Source: Pectobacterium brasiliense
GTDB taxonomy: Bacteria > Pseudomonadota > Gammaproteobacteria > Enterobacterales > Enterobacteriaceae
DNA length: 64,000 nucleotides
Direction: 5' to 3'
Assembly: GCF_016950255.1 (NCBI RefSeq)
Contig: NZ_JACGFN010000001.1
Coordinates: 186,001 to 250,000 of the forward strand
How positions within the stretch are numbered: the first letter of the stretch is position 1; every line of letters starts with the position of its first letter. Under the pieces are notes generated by a model. It worked only from the letters and a program-made list of their open reading frames with translations. It was not told where the DNA came from and did not search any database. Position numbers and translations under genes: made by a program. Positions 47,626 through 61,564 of this stretch are shown piece after piece.

Positions 47626-49391
47626 TACAGCGCCTCCTGTCGTTGTGCCAGCAGCGTCGCGAAGGGACCTGCTTCGGCTCGGAGTGTTTGGTAGTCGCCC
47701 TGTTGAACTAACCGACCGCCGTCCATGACCCAGATCGTGTCATACTCGGCGATCTCGGTGAGCTGATGCGTGACCAGCAGCGTGGTCTGCGAACGTGCCG
47801 CGTCGTTCAGTGCTGTCATAACCAGCTCCTCGCTATGGGCATCCAGGCTGGCTGACGGTTCATCCAGCAGCAGTAAGTTACAAGGGTGAATAAGCGCACG
47901 GGCAACGGCAACGCGCTGTGCCTGGCCGACGGATAAACGTGCTGCACCGTCACCAATCGTCGTTTCCAGCCCCTGCGGGAGTTGCGGTAAAAATTCCTGC
48001 ACATAGGCGCGTTCAATCGCATACTGCAATTCCAAAGGGCTGGCCTGCGGATTACCCAGCAGAATATTGCTGCGCAGCGTCTGTTCCGGCAAATGGGGAT
48101 TTTGTCCGACCCAGCTTAACTGCTTACGCCATGATTCAGGCGTCAGCGTGTTCAATGCCTGGCCGTTGACGGTTAATGAACCGCGATAGGGCAGGAAGCC
48201 CAGCAGCGCATTAAGCAGCGAACTTTTTCCTGCCCCGCTAAGGCCGACCAGCGCGATACGTTCACCTGCGCGAATATCGAACGTCAACGGTTGGGTCAGC
48301 GGTGTGCCATTCGGCGCGAGGACAACCAGATCTTCCGCTCGGATAGCAATGGCGGTATTGCTGCTGAATTCATGTGTGCCAAAGCCGACGGTTTCGCCTT
48401 CTTCTGACAAAAAAGTCACCAGCGATTCTGCTGCCCCGATAGCCTGAGCCTTGGCATGATAGAAGGTGCCCAAATCGCGTAAAGGCTGAAAGAATTCCGG
48501 TGCCAGAATCAATACGAGAAAGCCGGCGAAGAGCGTCACTCCCATGCCGTAATGACCAAAATCCAACTCCCCGAGATAAGAGAAACCGAAATAAACGGCG
48601 ACAACGGCGATCGAAATGGAGGCGAAAAACTCCAGTACGCCCGAGGAGAGAAACGCCATGCGTAGCACTTCCATCGTGCGACTACGGAAATCTTCGGAAG
48701 CATGACGGATTTGTTCGGTTTCAGCCTTACCACGATGGTACAGACGTAGCGTTTCCATCCCGCGCAGGCGATCGAGGAAGTGTCCACTCAGGCGTGCCAG
48801 CGCCAGAAAGTTACGTCGGTTGGCATCCGCCGCGCCCATGCCAACCAGCGCCATAAAAAGCGGGATAAGAGGAGCGGTTAGAAACAAAATCAGGCCAGCA
48901 GCCCAGTTGAGTGGGAAAATGGTGATTAAGATAAGCAGCGGGATCAGTGCGGCAAGATACATCTGCGGTAGGTAGCGGGCATAATAATCTTGCATATCAT
49001 CAATCTGCTCAAGAATCATCGTTGCCCAACTGCCGGCGGGTTTGCCCTGTACCCAGGCAGGGCCAAGCTGTTGCAATCGATCCAGTACCAGCTTACGAAT
49101 TTGCTGTCGAACGGCTTGTCCGCAAAGAAAACCAACACGCTCGCGTAACACACTGTTGAGTGCGCGCAGAATAAATGTGGCAATCAGCAGCAGGAAAGGG
49201 GAGAGCAAAGATTCACGCGTGGCATGCTCGATGATCAAGGCATGAAGCAGCGTAGCTAACAGCCAGGCTTGTGCCACGATTAACGCACCGCTTAGGAACC
49301 CAAGCAGTAGTGAAATTCGTAGCCAACGTTGCGCCAGCTTACTCTGTTGTTTCAGCCAGGCGGTCAGTTCTTGCTGTCTGGTTTTTTTCAT
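47625..49391 (-). CDS. cydD: Heme/thiol ABC exporter subunit CydD
   Basis: The 588-residue partner of CydC has six membrane helices and an ATPase with Walker A GLSGAGKSS, signature LSVGQAQRVAVARA (Val instead of the usual Gly at the third position) and Walker B LLLLDEPSASLD. It is the first gene of cydDC, downstream of trxB as in E. coli. The 237-base gap upstream holds the trxB terminator. Confidence 0.96.
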   Translation of the reverse strand: MKKTRQQELTAWLKQQSKLAQRWLRISLLLGFLSGALIVAQAWLLATLLHALIIEHATRESLLSPFLLLIATFILRALNSVLRERVGFLCGQAVRQQIRKLVLDRLQQLGPAWVQGKPAGSWATMILEQIDDMQDYYARYLPQMYLAALIPLLILITIFPLNWAAGLILFLTAPLIPLFMALVGMGAADANRRNFLALARLSGHFLDRLRGMETLRLYHRGKAETEQIRHASEDFRSRTMEVLRMAFLSSGVLEFFASISIAVVAVYFGFSYLGELDFGHYGMGVTLFAGFLVLILAPEFFQPLRDLGTFYHAKAQAIGAAESLVTFLSEEGETVGFGTHEFSSNTAIAIRAEDLVVLAPNGTPLTQPLTFDIRAGERIALVGLSGAGKSSLLNALLGFLPYRGSLTVNGQALNTLTPESWRKQLSWVGQNPHLPEQTLRSNILLGNPQASPLELQYAIERAYVQEFLPQLPQGLETTIGDGAARLSVGQAQRVAVARALIHPCNLLLLDEPSASLDAHSEELVMTALNDAARSQTTLLVTHQLTEIAEYDTIWVMDGGRLVQQGDYQTLRAEAGPFATLLAQRQEAL

Positions 49392-49577
49392 CAGGCACCA
49401 GTTCGTTATATTGCAGAAATGGACTTAACAGAAAATAACTCTCATGTAACTGTTAGTTAACAAAATTATCTTCTATCACGCAGAATGACGCCATGTTACC
49501 GCGACAGGGACGCGCTGCAAACGAAAAGGAGAGGGGAAATGGGGGAGACGATCAATTTTGTGTTGCGGAAGGCAAAC

Positions 49578-49616
49578 CAGAAGTAAAGCAAACGGAACGG
49601 CTGTCGCCGCTCCGTT
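49578..49616 (-). terminator. Terminator of trxB
   Basis: On the minus strand AACGGAGCGGC and GCCGTTCCGTT form an 11-bp stem (one G-T pair) with loop GACA, followed by TGCTTTACTTC. Confidence 0.82.
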
Positions 49617-49628
49617 ATCAGCAGTGTA

Positions 49629-51177
<1,549 letters not shown>

Positions 51178-51672
51178 ATGGTAGACACTAAAAAACGGCC
51201 AGGCAAAGATCTCGATCGTATTGATCGTAACATCCTGAACGAATTGCAAAAAGATGGGCGTATTTCCAATGTCGAGCTGTCCAAACGTGTTGGGCTGTCG
51301 CCAACGCCTTGTCTGGAACGTGTACGTCGTCTGGAAAGACAGGGCTTCATTAACGGCTACACAGCGCTGCTAAACCCGCATTATCTGGATGCGTCACTGC
51401 TGGTTTTTGTTGAAATAACGCTAAACCGCGGCGCGCCTGATGTATTTGAACAGTTCAATGCTGCGGTGCAGAAGCTGGAAGAAATTCAGGAGTGTCATCT
51501 GGTTTCCGGTGATTTTGACTATCTGTTGAAAACGCGTGTGCCAGATATGTCCGCTTATCGTAAGCTCCTGGGTGAAACGCTGCTGCGTTTGCCGGGCGTA
51601 AACGACACCCGCACCTACGTGGTGATGGAAGAAGTGAAGCAAAGCAACCGTCTGGTCATTAAGACGCGATAA
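51178..51672 (+). CDS. lrp: Leucine-responsive regulatory protein
   Basis: Lrp is the global feast/famine regulator of amino-acid metabolism, pili and transport. The 164-residue protein is nearly identical to E. coli Lrp, differing at only a few positions. It has an N-terminal AsnC-type helix-turn-helix (RISNVELSKRVGLSPTPCLERVRRL) and a C-terminal RAM ligand-binding domain (HLVSGDFDYLLKTRV). Confidence 0.99.
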   Translation: MVDTKKRPGKDLDRIDRNILNELQKDGRISNVELSKRVGLSPTPCLERVRRLERQGFINGYTALLNPHYLDASLLVFVEITLNRGAPDVFEQFNAAVQKLEEIQECHLVSGDFDYLLKTRVPDMSAYRKLLGETLLRLPGVNDTRTYVVMEEVKQSNRLVIKTR

Positions 51673-51710
51673 ATGTGTGGGTGCAAAACCCGATAAATTC
51701 AGCTACACTC

Positions 51711-51726
51711 CTGTGAATTTATACAG
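51711..51726 (+). promoter_or_regulatory. LexA box upstream of ftsK
   Basis: CTGTGAATTTATACAG has the perfect CTGT-N8-ACAG frame of LexA operators with an AT-rich centre. It lies 60 bases before the ftsK start, between lrp and ftsK. E. coli ftsK (dinH) has an SOS-controlled promoter at the equivalent place. Confidence 0.82.
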
Positions 51727-51730
51727 TCCC

Positions 51731-51757
51731 AGCGCCGGGTTTTCTCGGCGCTTTGTC
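51731..51757 (+). terminator. Terminator-like hairpin after lrp
   Basis: AGCGCCG and CGGCGCT form a 7-bp stem followed by TTGTC; the T-run is short. It lies downstream of the LexA box and within the presumed ftsK leader, so read-through from lrp or an ftsK promoter must pass it. Confidence 0.6.
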
Positions 51758-51786
51758 ATAAACCTTACAGGCCCCTGGAGAGACTC

Positions 51787-54700
51787 TTGAGCCAGGAATA
51801 TACAGAAGATAAAGACGTTACTCTGAAAAAGCTCAGTGGAACACGTCGTTTGCTCGAAGCGATTTTAATCGTTGTGGCACTTTTTGCGGTTTATCTTAGT
51901 GTCGCACTACTCAGTTTCAGCCCCTCCGACCCCAGTTGGTCACAGACTGCATGGCATGAACCTATTCACAACCTTGGTGGTGTAGCAGGTGCATGGCTGG
52001 CGGATACGCTGTTCTTCATTTTTGGTGTGCTGGCCTACGCCATTCCGCCGATCATGTTATCTCTGTGCTGGGCGGCTTTCCGCCAGCGTGATAACAACCA
52101 GACTATCGACTACTTTACCTTTTCACTTCGCCTGATTGGGACATTGGCGCTGATCCTGACCTCTTGCGGTTTGGCTGCGTTGAATATTGACGATCTCTAC
52201 TATTTTGCTTCCGGTGGTGTTTTGGGAAGCCTGTTGAGCAGCTCAATGATCCCGCGTTTCAACAGCATGGGGGCAACGCTGATTCTGCTGTGCGTGTGGG
52301 GGGCAGGGTTAACGCTGTTTACCGGCTGGTCATGGTTAACGATCGCTGAAAAAATTGGCGCGGGTGTCTTGGGTTGTTTGACGTTTATGTCAAACCGTTC
52401 ACGCCGCGACGAGGACTACCGTGAAGAATACGAGCGTGAAGAGGATGAGCGCGATGCGCTTAATCTGCGTCACGATGAGGCGTCGGGTGAGGCCGTAACA
52501 CAACAGCGTGATGACGATGATGTTCTGTTTTCTGCGCCTTCCGTGGCTGATGCGTTAAACGACACGGCGGCAGACAATAAGGTAGACGTGTCATCACCGT
52601 TAGCCGAGAACGCACCGACAGCGACACAGCCGGCTCTCTCTGCTGAAACGCTGGTGGCAGGGGCAACATTGTCCGATGCGGCAGCGTCTGATTCAGCATT
52701 ACCAGGATCAGCATTCTCTGCTTCATCGGCTGGCATTGTGCCGCCTGTTACTCCGTCTGCGATTGATTCGACGCCGTCGCTAAATCCGCCGCTGTATTCG
52801 TTTGAAATCCCTGAAACGCCAGCGACAATGCCAGAGATCGCAAGCTCGCCTGAACGCCATAGTACTGCGTATGCACCTTACGGAAATAGTTACGGAGAGA
52901 GTGCCGTACCACCGATTGTCACGGCACCTGTGGTTCAACCGTTTGCTGAACCGCCACAACCGGTACGCGATACGGATTTCGACGCCAATAACACCTTTAT
53001 GCCAGCGTTCAGTGCCGATGGAGATGATAACCCGCAGATTAAACGCGGCGTAGGGCCTGAATTGCCGCGCCCTAATCCTGTACGTATCCCTACTCGCCGC
53101 GAGTTGGCGTCATACGGAATCAAATTGCCGTCGCAGCGGCTGGCTGAAGAGCAAGCAAGGCTGCAGGTGCAGAGCGGTAGCGAAGACGCGGAAGTGGTGA
53201 ATGACGTGTATCAGGAAGAGACACCGGATGATATCGCCCAGCAGGAAGCCGCATTGCAGCAAGCGTATCAGGATCAGCAGCGTCAGCGTTACGGAGAGGA
53301 ATACCCGTTACAGGAAGACGATGAAGACGCGCTTCTGCAAGCACAGCTAGCCAGAGATTTCGCGGCACAGCAGCAGTCACGTTATGACGCCAGCACATTG
53401 CAGCGCGATGAAGAAATCCCTGCTCCGATAGCACCACCTGCGGTCAGTGCGCCCGTTCAGCCAAATCCTGTCACATCGCATAACGCTTTTTCATTCTCGC
53501 CGTTTAGCGCGGAGAGTGAGCGCGAGCCTGAGCCGAATACGTTCAGTGAATCCACCTATTCGCAGCCGTCCTACCGTTCTGAACCCGAGCTTCCGCCTAT
53601 GCAGGCTGGTGAACATGAGGACGACGAGGATGAGCACAGCCCGTTGACGTTTAGTCAGCCAGCGCAACCAACGTCAGCGCCTGTTGAGGCCGCGAAACAG
53701 GAAACGGTGGCAACACCAACGCATCATCCGGCAATGGATGGCTTGATTCACCCGTTCCTGATGCGTAATGAACAACCGCTGCAGAAGCCGACTACGCCGC
53801 TGCCAACGTTGGATTTGTTGACTCCACCGCCAGCTAGCGAAGCGCCTGTTGATAATTTTGCACTGGAACAGACGGCGCGCTTGATTGAAGCGCGTCTGGC
53901 TGATTTCCGGGTAAAAGCCGATGTGGTCGATCACTCTCCTGGACCGGTGATCACACGGTTTGAATTGGATTTGGCACCGGGTGTTAAAGCGGCACGTATC
54001 TCGAATCTGTCGCGCGATTTGGCACGTTCACTGTCAGTTGTCGCGGTGCGTATTGTTGAGGTTATTCCCGGCCGACCTTACGTCGGGCTGGAGTTGCCTA
54101 ATGCGCATCGCCAGACGGTTTACCTGCGAGAAGTGCTGGATTGCGATCAGTTCCGTGATAATCCATCGCCGTTGTCGATTGTGTTGGGTAAAGATATTGC
54201 GGGCGAACCTGTCGTTGCCGATTTAGCGAAAATGCCACACCTGCTGGTTGCTGGTACGACGGGGTCGGGTAAATCGGTCGGCGTCAACGCCATGATTATC
54301 AGTATGTTGTATAAAGCCACGCCGGAAGACGTACGCTTTATCATGATCGACCCGAAAATGCTGGAACTCTCGGTGTACGAAGGCATTCCGCATTTGTTGA
54401 CGGAAGTCGTGACTGACATGAAGGATGCGGCTAATGCGCTGCGCTGGTGTGTCGGTGAAATGGAACGCCGCTACAAGCTGATGTCGGCGCTTGGCGTGCG
54501 TAATCTGGCGGGATACAACGAACGGGTGATGACGGCAAATGCGATGGGGCGTCCGATCCCCGATCCATTCTGGAAGCCGGGTGACAGCATGGATATGACG
54601 CCGCCAGTGCTGGAAAAACTGCCGTATATTGTTGTTATGGTCGATGAATTTGCTGACCTGATGATGGCGGTGGGTAAGAAAGTTGAAGAACTGATTGCCC

Positions 54701-55275
54701 GACTGGCGCAAAAAGCGCGTGCTGCGGGGATTCACTTGGTGCTGGCGACGCAGCGTCCTTCGGTTGATGTCATCACCGGATTGATCAAGGCGAACATTCC
54801 GACGCGTATCGCGTTTACCGTTTCCAGCAAAATCGACTCACGGACTATCCTCGATCAAGGTGGCGCAGAGTCGCTATTGGGGATGGGGGATATGCTGTAT
54901 ATGGCACCTAACTCTTCGATACCTGTCCGTGTGCATGGCGCTTTTGTGCGTGATGAGGAAGTTCACGCCGTCGTTCAGGACTGGAAAGCGCGCGGTCGCC
55001 CTCAATATATCGATAATATTGTCAGCGGTGGCGACGATGCTGAAGGCGGAAGCCTCGGTCTTGATGGCGATGAAGAACTCGATCCGCTGTTCGATCAGGC
55101 GGTAGAGTTTGTCGTCGATAAGCGTCGTGCATCCATCTCGGGCGTCCAGCGTCAGTTCCGAATCGGCTATAACCGAGCCGCGCGAATTGTTGAGCAAATG
55201 GAGGCGCAGGGTATCGTCAGCTCTCCAGGGCACAACGGTAACCGCGAAGTATTGGCTCCGCCATCAATGGAATAA
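51787..55275 (+). CDS. ftsK: DNA translocase FtsK
   Basis: FtsK is a septal DNA pump that segregates the chromosome terminus and activates XerCD at dif. The 1162-residue protein has four N-terminal membrane helices (residues ~25-200). A Pro/Gln/Glu-rich linker of about 450 residues follows, then the RecA-like motor with Walker [11 protein letters not shown] (near residue 825) and Walker [12 protein letters not shown] (near 950). The C-terminal gamma winged helix ([23 protein letters not shown]) reads KOPS. The start is TTG at 51787 with GGAG upstream. It is shorter than E. coli FtsK (about 1329), with the difference in the linker. Confidence 0.98.
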   Translation: MSQEYTEDKDVTLKKLSGTRRLLEAILIVVALFAVYLSVALLSFSPSDPSWSQTAWHEPIHNLGGVAGAWLADTLFFIFGVLAYAIPPIMLSLCWAAFRQRDNNQTIDYFTFSLRLIGTLALILTSCGLAALNIDDLYYFASGGVLGSLLSSSMIPRFNSMGATLILLCVWGAGLTLFTGWSWLTIAEKIGAGVLGCLTFMSNRSRRDEDYREEYEREEDERDALNLRHDEASGEAVTQQRDDDDVLFSAPSVADALNDTAADNKVDVSSPLAENAPTATQPALSAETLVAGATLSDAAASDSALPGSAFSASSAGIVPPVTPSAIDSTPSLNPPLYSFEIPETPATMPEIASSPERHSTAYAPYGNSYGESAVPPIVTAPVVQPFAEPPQPVRDTDFDANNTFMPAFSADGDDNPQIKRGVGPELPRPNPVRIPTRRELASYGIKLPSQRLAEEQARLQVQSGSEDAEVVNDVYQEETPDDIAQQEAALQQAYQDQQRQRYGEEYPLQEDDEDALLQAQLARDFAAQQQSRYDASTLQRDEEIPAPIAPPAVSAPVQPNPVTSHNAFSFSPFSAESEREPEPNTFSESTYSQPSYRSEPELPPMQAGEHEDDEDEHSPLTFSQPAQPTSAPVEAAKQETVATPTHHPAMDGLIHPFLMRNEQPLQKPTTPLPTLDLLTPPPASEAPVDNFALEQTARLIEARLADFRVKADVVDHSPGPVITRFELDLAPGVKAARISNLSRDLARSLSVVAVRIVEVIPGRPYVGLELPNAHRQTVYLREVLDCDQFRDNPSPLSIVLGKDIAGEPVVADLAKMPHLLVAGTTGSGKSVGVNAMIISMLYKATPEDVRFIMIDPKMLELSVYEGIPHLLTEVVTDMKDAANALRWCVGEMERRYKLMSALGVRNLAGYNERVMTANAMGRPIPDPFWKPGDSMDMTPPVLEKLPYIVVMVDEFADLMMAVGKKVEELIARLAQKARAAGIHLVLATQRPSVDVITGLIKANIPTRIAFTVSSKIDSRTILDQGGAESLLGMGDMLYMAPNSSIPVRVHGAFVRDEEVHAVVQDWKARGRPQYIDNIVSGGDDAEGGSLGLDGDEELDPLFDQAVEFVVDKRRASISGVQRQFRIGYNRAARIVEQMEAQGIVSSPGHNGNREVLAPPSME

Positions 55276-55305
55276 GCACGCCGTACTGATTGACGTCACT
55301 CCACG

Positions 55306-55331
55306 ATAAGGGCTGCGCGAGCAGCCCTTAT
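55306..55331 (+). terminator. Hairpin after ftsK
   Basis: ATAAGGGCTGC and GCAGCCCTTAT form a perfect 11-bp stem with loop GCGA, 30 bases after the ftsK stop. There is no T-run after it, so it is only terminator-like. The remaining sequence up to lolA holds its promoter. Confidence 0.6.
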
Positions 55332-55524
55332 GCAAAGAAGCGTAAAAGCGGCAATAAGCAGATAATTCACCTATCACCGTCCGAGTGGGTTCAGATAACA
55401 TAGATCTATAGACAACGTAGCTCGACGAATAATACCGAGCTGTAAAGAACATAGACGCTATTCAACGCGTCTGACCTCGATAGAGGTAGGTTCGTTATAT
55501 TAAGAAACTCAAAGGATTATGTGT

Positions 55525-56136
55525 ATGAAAAAGTGGTTAGCTATCAGTTGCCTGATTGCAGGTGTTACCTCAACCGCTGTCTATGCGGACGCGGCAAAAG
55601 ATTTGCAGGGTCGCCTCAATAAAGTAAACAGTTTCCACGCCAATTTTAGCCAGAAAGTCACCAGCGCTGACGGCGCAGCGGTCCAGGAAGGGGAAGGCGA
55701 GCTGTGGTTGAAACGTCCGAACCTGTTTAACTGGAAAACCACCTCACCTGACGAAAGTACGCTGATTTCTGACGGCAAAACGCTTTGGTTCTACAATCCG
55801 TTTGTTGAGCAAGTCACAGCAACCTGGTTGAAAGATGCGACAGGGAATACGCCGTTCATTCTAATTACGCGTAACGATGCCAGCGACTGGAATAAATACG
55901 ATGTGCGCCAGAAAGGCGATGATTTTGAGCTTACGCCGAAGTCAGCGAGCGGTAATCTGAAGCAGTTTGCGATTAATGTGACGACAAGCGGCACAATCAA
56001 ACAGTTTACCGCGACGGAACAAGACGGGCAGCGGAGCACTTATGTGCTGAAAAACCAGCAAAACGGCGCTGTTGATGCCGCGCAATTTACGTTCACACCG
56101 CCGAAAGGCGTCACGCTGGACGACCAGCGTCAGTGA
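55525..56136 (+). CDS. lolA: Outer-membrane lipoprotein carrier protein LolA
   Basis: LolA carries lipoproteins from LolCDE across the periplasm to LolB. The 203-residue precursor has a signal peptide ending AVYA-DAAK and the half-barrel motifs [22 protein letters not shown] and [15 protein letters not shown]. Of two ATGs, the one at 55525 is 8 bases after AAAGGA; the other (55519) is only 2 bases away. rarA starts 7 bases after it. Confidence 0.98.
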   Translation: MKKWLAISCLIAGVTSTAVYADAAKDLQGRLNKVNSFHANFSQKVTSADGAAVQEGEGELWLKRPNLFNWKTTSPDESTLISDGKTLWFYNPFVEQVTATWLKDATGNTPFILITRNDASDWNKYDVRQKGDDFELTPKSASGNLKQFAINVTTSGTIKQFTATEQDGQRSTYVLKNQQNGAVDAAQFTFTPPKGVTLDDQRQ

Positions 56137-56143
56137 GGCCAGA

Positions 56144-57487
56144 GTGAGCAACCTGTCCCTTGATTTTTCCCATAATGAATTCCAACCGCTGGCCGCGCGT
56201 ATGCGGCCTGCGACGTTGGCACAATATATCGGCCAACAGCACCTGTTAGGGGCCGGTAAGCCTCTGCCACGAGCCATTGAGGCAGGGCAACTGCACTCAA
56301 TGATTCTCTGGGGGCCGCCAGGAACGGGAAAAACCACGCTGGCAGAACTGATTGGGCATTACGGGCAGGCTGACGTTGAGCGTATTTCCGCCGTGACGTC
56401 CGGCATCAAAGAAATTCGCGAAGCGATTGAGCGTGCCCGACAAAATCGCAATGCAGGGCGTCGTACTATTCTATTTGTCGATGAAGTCCATCGTTTCAAC
56501 AAAAGTCAGCAGGATGCGTTTCTGCCACATATCGAAGATGGGACGATCACCTTCATTGGTGCGACAACCGAAAACCCCTCTTTCGAACTCAATTCCGCGT
56601 TGTTATCTCGCGCCCGCGTCTATTTGCTAAAAGCGCTGACGGCAGAAGATATCGAGCAGGTTTTGCAGCAGGCAATGAGCGACAGCGAGCGAGGATATGG
56701 CGGACAGAATATTGTTCTGCCTGCCGAAACCGCGCGAATGGTGGCCGAATTGGTCAACGGCGATGCCAGACGTGCGCTGAATAGTCTGGAAATGATGGCC
56801 GACATGGCGGAAATCGACGCGCAGGGCATGCGTGTTCTGACGCCAGCACTCCTCAACGAAATCGCCGGTGAGCGTAGTGCCCGCTTTGATAACAAAGGCG
56901 ACCGCTATTACGATCTGATTTCGGCGTTGCATAAATCGGTAAGAGGCTCCTCGCCGGACGCGGCGCTTTATTGGTACGCCAGAATCATTACCGCCGGTGG
57001 CGACCCGCTGTATGTTGCCCGACGGCTGTTGGCGATTGCATCGGAAGATGTTGGCAACGCCGACCCACGTGCGATGCAGGTGGCTATCTCTGCCTGGGAT
57101 TGCTTCACTCGTGTCGGCCCCGCAGAAGGGGAGCGCGCTATTGCTCAGGCGATTGTTTATCTGGCCTGTGCCCCGAAAAGTAACGCCGTGTACAGCGCGT
57201 TTAAAGCCGCGATGCAGGATGCGCGCGAGAAGCCAGACTATGATGTTCCCGAGCATTTGCGCAATGCGCCTACCCGATTGATGAAAGAAATGGGTCTTGG
57301 CGCCGAGTATCGGTACGCACACAATGAACCTAATGCCTATGCCGCTGGCGAGAGCTATTTTCCGCCGGAAATGGCCGATACGCACTATTACGCGCCGACC
57401 TCACGCGGCCTTGAGGGCAAAATTGGTGAAAAGCTCGCCTGGCTTGCCACTCAGGATCAAAATAGCCCGACAAAACGCTACCGTTGA
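56144..57487 (+). CDS. rarA: Replication-associated recombination protein RarA (MgsA)
   Basis: RarA is a AAA+ ATPase of the MgsA/WRNIP1 family that acts at stalled replication forks and ends. The 447-residue protein has Walker [10 protein letters not shown] (residues 57-65), Walker [11 protein letters not shown], sensor-1 [12 protein letters not shown] and a C-terminal tetramerisation domain. The frame extends upstream into lolA, but the GTG at 56144 gives the E. coli N-terminus SNLSLDFS. It is probably co-transcribed with lolA. Confidence 0.97.
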   Translation: MSNLSLDFSHNEFQPLAARMRPATLAQYIGQQHLLGAGKPLPRAIEAGQLHSMILWGPPGTGKTTLAELIGHYGQADVERISAVTSGIKEIREAIERARQNRNAGRRTILFVDEVHRFNKSQQDAFLPHIEDGTITFIGATTENPSFELNSALLSRARVYLLKALTAEDIEQVLQQAMSDSERGYGGQNIVLPAETARMVAELVNGDARRALNSLEMMADMAEIDAQGMRVLTPALLNEIAGERSARFDNKGDRYYDLISALHKSVRGSSPDAALYWYARIITAGGDPLYVARRLLAIASEDVGNADPRAMQVAISAWDCFTRVGPAEGERAIAQAIVYLACAPKSNAVYSAFKAAMQDAREKPDYDVPEHLRNAPTRLMKEMGLGAEYRYAHNEPNAYAAGESYFPPEMADTHYYAPTSRGLEGKIGEKLAWLATQDQNSPTKRYR

Positions 57488-57539
57488 ACTAAGCGTTGCG
57501 GTAAGGTTATTGCGGTATTTTCTGAAACCGGCCGCGTAG

Positions 57540-58886
<1,347 letters not shown>

Positions 58887-58900
58887 TCGCCGATGACTTG

Positions 58901-58932
58901 AAAAAAAGCGCCTGTTTAAAGGCGCTTTTTTT
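58901..58932 (+). terminator. Terminator of serS
   Basis: AAAAAAAGCGCC and GGCGCTTTTTTT form a symmetric stem with loop TGTTTAAA. The T-run is strong. Confidence 0.95.
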
Positions 58933-59207
58933 ACGCCTCCTGTTCGGTAATATTTTTTCATCGTAAAAATAGCTTATCTATCTGAAACAACCCGCTCGAT
59001 TTAAATTTTAAGTTAAAAATGATTTGAAATCAGCGGAATAGCAGTACCCTGCTTTTAAGCGTGACTGCCTTCCTGCGGACGTTGATGAATTCTTTCAATC
59101 CATAATTTGGGAAAGGACTTTTAGCTCTTTTTGCCCGGATTGACTTTTATATACGCAGTGGCATGATGCGCTCACTCTTCTCCGGTTGTTTGGTTATCCA
59201 CTTCGCT
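58933..59207. other. serS/ycaD gap, nothing definite
   Basis: AT-rich sequence with no gene or clear operator. It presumably holds the ycaD promoter. E. coli has dmsABC between serS and ycaD; those genes are absent. Confidence 0.5.
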
Positions 59208-60362
59208 ATGTCTGCTTATTCCCGCCCAGTGCTGTTATTGCTCTGCGGACTTTTGCTGCTGACGGTTTGTATTGCGGTATTAAATACCCTGGTACCACTG
59301 TGGCTGAGTTATCAATCTCTTCCTGTCTGGCAGGTTGGCCTTGTTGGGTCATCCTACTTCGGCGGCAATCTAGTTGGTACGTTATTAGCCGGTAAGTTAA
59401 TCAAACTTTATGGATTTAACCGTAGCTATTATTTCGCGGCTTTATTATTTGGTATCGCGATCGTTGGCCTCGGTATTTCTGCGGATATCGGTAGCTGGTT
59501 GTTCTGGCGTTTCCTTGCCGGAATCGGCTGTGCATTAATCTGGGTCGTGGTTGAAAGCGCTTTACTATGTAGCGGAACCTCGACGCAGAGAGGGCAACTG
59601 CTGGCTGCCTATATGATTGCCTATTACCTCGGTAGCGTAGTGGGACAGCTCCTGCTTGGCATATTGCCGAGCGCATTGCTGAACGTGCTGCCGTGGATGG
59701 TCGCGTTAGTTATTTTGGCCGTATTGCCGCTACTGTTTACTCGTCTCCCTATGCCGCCAGAGCAGCAAGAAAAGCATGTCAACATGTGGAAAATGCTGAC
59801 GTACCGCAGTGCCCGTTTAGGCGTACACGGCTGTATTATTTCTGGCGCAATTTTAGGGTCGCTGTATGGTCTGATGCCGCTGTATCTCTCCCATCAGGGA
59901 ATGAATGATGCGCAAGTTGGATACTGGATGGCGCTGCTGATCAGCTCCGGGATTATCGGGCAATGGCCTGTTGGACGGATGGCCGATCGTTATGGCCGAT
60001 TGCTGGTTCTGCGGGTATTAGTCTTTGTGGTGATTATTGGCTGCATTGCTATGTTAAGCATTAGCCACTATGCCATGGCTCCATCGCTGTTCCTACTGGG
60101 ATGTGCAGGGTTTACGCTGTATCCCGTTGCCATGTCTTGGGCATGTGAAAAAGTGCGCCCTGACGAACTGGTCGCGATGAATCAGGCGTTGCTCCTCAGC
60201 TATACGCTTGGCAGTCTGTGCGGACCAAGCGTTGCTGCGGTATTGATGCAGAGCTACTCCGATCGATTGCTGTTTGTGCTGATCGCGATTGTTGCCATGA
60301 TCTACCTGATGATGTTGCTCAGAAAGGCCGATCACCACCCAACGCCATTAGCTGCTGCTTGA
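59208..60362 (+). CDS. ycaD: MFS-family transporter YcaD
   Basis: The 384-residue protein has 12 predicted helices and is a major-facilitator member of the YcaD type, with [28 protein letters not shown] and [15 protein letters not shown] (the A-like MFS motif). The substrate is unknown. [12 protein letters not shown] at 59208 agrees with E. coli; an in-frame ATG at 59163 lies upstream, and neither has a good Shine-Dalgarno. Its 3' end overlaps the 3' end of the LysR gene by 15 bases. Confidence 0.92.
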   Translation: MSAYSRPVLLLLCGLLLLTVCIAVLNTLVPLWLSYQSLPVWQVGLVGSSYFGGNLVGTLLAGKLIKLYGFNRSYYFAALLFGIAIVGLGISADIGSWLFWRFLAGIGCALIWVVVESALLCSGTSTQRGQLLAAYMIAYYLGSVVGQLLLGILPSALLNVLPWMVALVILAVLPLLFTRLPMPPEQQEKHVNMWKMLTYRSARLGVHGCIISGAILGSLYGLMPLYLSHQGMNDAQVGYWMALLISSGIIGQWPVGRMADRYGRLLVLRVLVFVVIIGCIAMLSISHYAMAPSLFLLGCAGFTLYPVAMSWACEKVRPDELVAMNQALLLSYTLGSLCGPSVAAVLMQSYSDRLLFVLIAIVAMIYLMMLLRKADHHPTPLAAA

Positions 60363-61289
60363 GCTAACGACATCGAGGCTGGCCAGCGAACTTTGTCCAG
60401 CTTCTACCATGTTATTCCACAGCGCTTCGGCCACTGGGCTAAGGCGCTGCTTCGCGTTTCGCACCAGATAAAATATGCTGGTTAGCATGAGTTTTTCCGG
60501 TGAAATTGCTGTGAGCTGCCCATTCTCAACCCATTTGGCGGCATAGTGATCTGGAAGAAAACCGATATGTGTGCCAGCCAGTAAGAGCAGTAAGCTGCCT
60601 TCTACGTTCCAGGCGGTATTTTGCAAGCCTTTCTTTGCTACCGGGCCTAACTGTTTACTAATCTCGTGTAATGCATGACCGCCAATGAGCAATCTGTTCG
60701 GGTTAAGTGTTCCGTCACGCCATTCTTTTTCTATTCTTGCCGCATTTTCGGATGTGGAATAAAAATAGCTTTTTTCAACAAAAACAGGCTGAAAATAGAT
60801 GTCTGGTGGGACATCGTCCGGTAAGACGCTCAGAATAATGTCGATATGTCCATTTTTTAAACGTTCCATCAGCGGAGTGTAATCACCGATTTCCAGCTCA
60901 ACGGCAACGTCAGGGCTTTGGACATACAGTTTTCCAATCGCGTTAGAGATAACTTTAGCAGGGTGAGTAACAGTGTTATCCAAACAGCCAATACGAGCTT
61001 CACCAATGAGCTGATGCTTGATCCTTGCTAATCGATTTGCAAAGTCATCCAGCGTAGCAATAACTGATTTGGCTTCCTGATAGACCACTTCGCCTTCCGT
61101 TGTGAGAGCAAATCCTCCACGTCCTCGTTCACACAAGACTAACCCGAGCGTATCCTCCAGACGAGACAGATAGTGACTCAACACGGGCTGGCTTAAGCCT
61201 GTTGAAGCTTGTGCGTTAGTAATGCCTTGTTTTTCAACAATTTTACAAAAAAGCTTTAACCAGCGAATCTCCAGTTTATCTAAACGCAT
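60348..61289 (-). CDS. LysR-type transcriptional regulator
   Basis: The 313-residue protein has an N-terminal winged helix ([44 protein letters not shown], first ~60 residues) and a periplasmic-binding-protein-like effector domain. It is divergent from the NCS1 permease gene at 61565. The 275-base gap between them contains a perfect palindrome (61382-61398) suited to a LysR site. It probably regulates the permease-DUF917 operon in response to its substrate. The C-terminus VVSSSSS is encoded in DNA that also codes for the end of ycaD. Confidence 0.93.
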   Translation of the reverse strand: MRLDKLEIRWLKLFCKIVEKQGITNAQASTGLSQPVLSHYLSRLEDTLGLVLCERGRGGFALTTEGEVVYQEAKSVIATLDDFANRLARIKHQLIGEARIGCLDNTVTHPAKVISNAIGKLYVQSPDVAVELEIGDYTPLMERLKNGHIDIILSVLPDDVPPDIYFQPVFVEKSYFYSTSENAARIEKEWRDGTLNPNRLLIGGHALHEISKQLGPVAKKGLQNTAWNVEGSLLLLLAGTHIGFLPDHYAAKWVENGQLTAISPEKLMLTSIFYLVRNAKQRLSPVAEALWNNMVEAGQSSLASLDVVSSSSS

Positions 61290-61381
61290 AGCATGTCCTT
61301 CGCATACATTACATATCTGAATGTTAACATCAAAATATATCTGTATTAATCGATATGAAACCCATTTATCTTGTTGTCACG

Positions 61382-61405
61382 CCACATCACTGATGTGGTC
61401 ACCAC
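61382..61405. promoter_or_regulatory. Overlapping palindromes, candidate LysR operator
   Basis: CCACATCACTGATGTGG (61382-61398) is a perfect dyad with 8-bp arms. It overlaps a second perfect dyad, GTGGTCACCAC (61395-61405). A further half-site, CACATCA, follows at 61428-61434. The sites lie between the divergent LysR and permease genes. Confidence 0.65.
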
Positions 61406-61470
61406 AAAAAATCGTGGTTTTATGCGTCACATCAGGGTCTCTCATAAAGCATAATGGTGTTGTTAGCTTG

Positions 61471-61501
61471 CTGACGGCACCATTGTTCTATACGCCGTCA
61501 G
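61471..61501 (+). promoter_or_regulatory. Inverted repeat in the permease leader/promoter region
   Basis: CTGACGGC (61471-61478) and GCCGTCAG (61494-61501) are perfect inverted arms 15 bases apart. They lie about 65 bases before the permease start, near a TATAAA-like -10 (61510-61515). They may be an operator or a leader hairpin. Confidence 0.45.
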
Positions 61502-61564
61502 GCAACCTCTATAAAATATCACAACGATACAATAATTATTTGCTGCTTATTTAATGGAGGGGTT

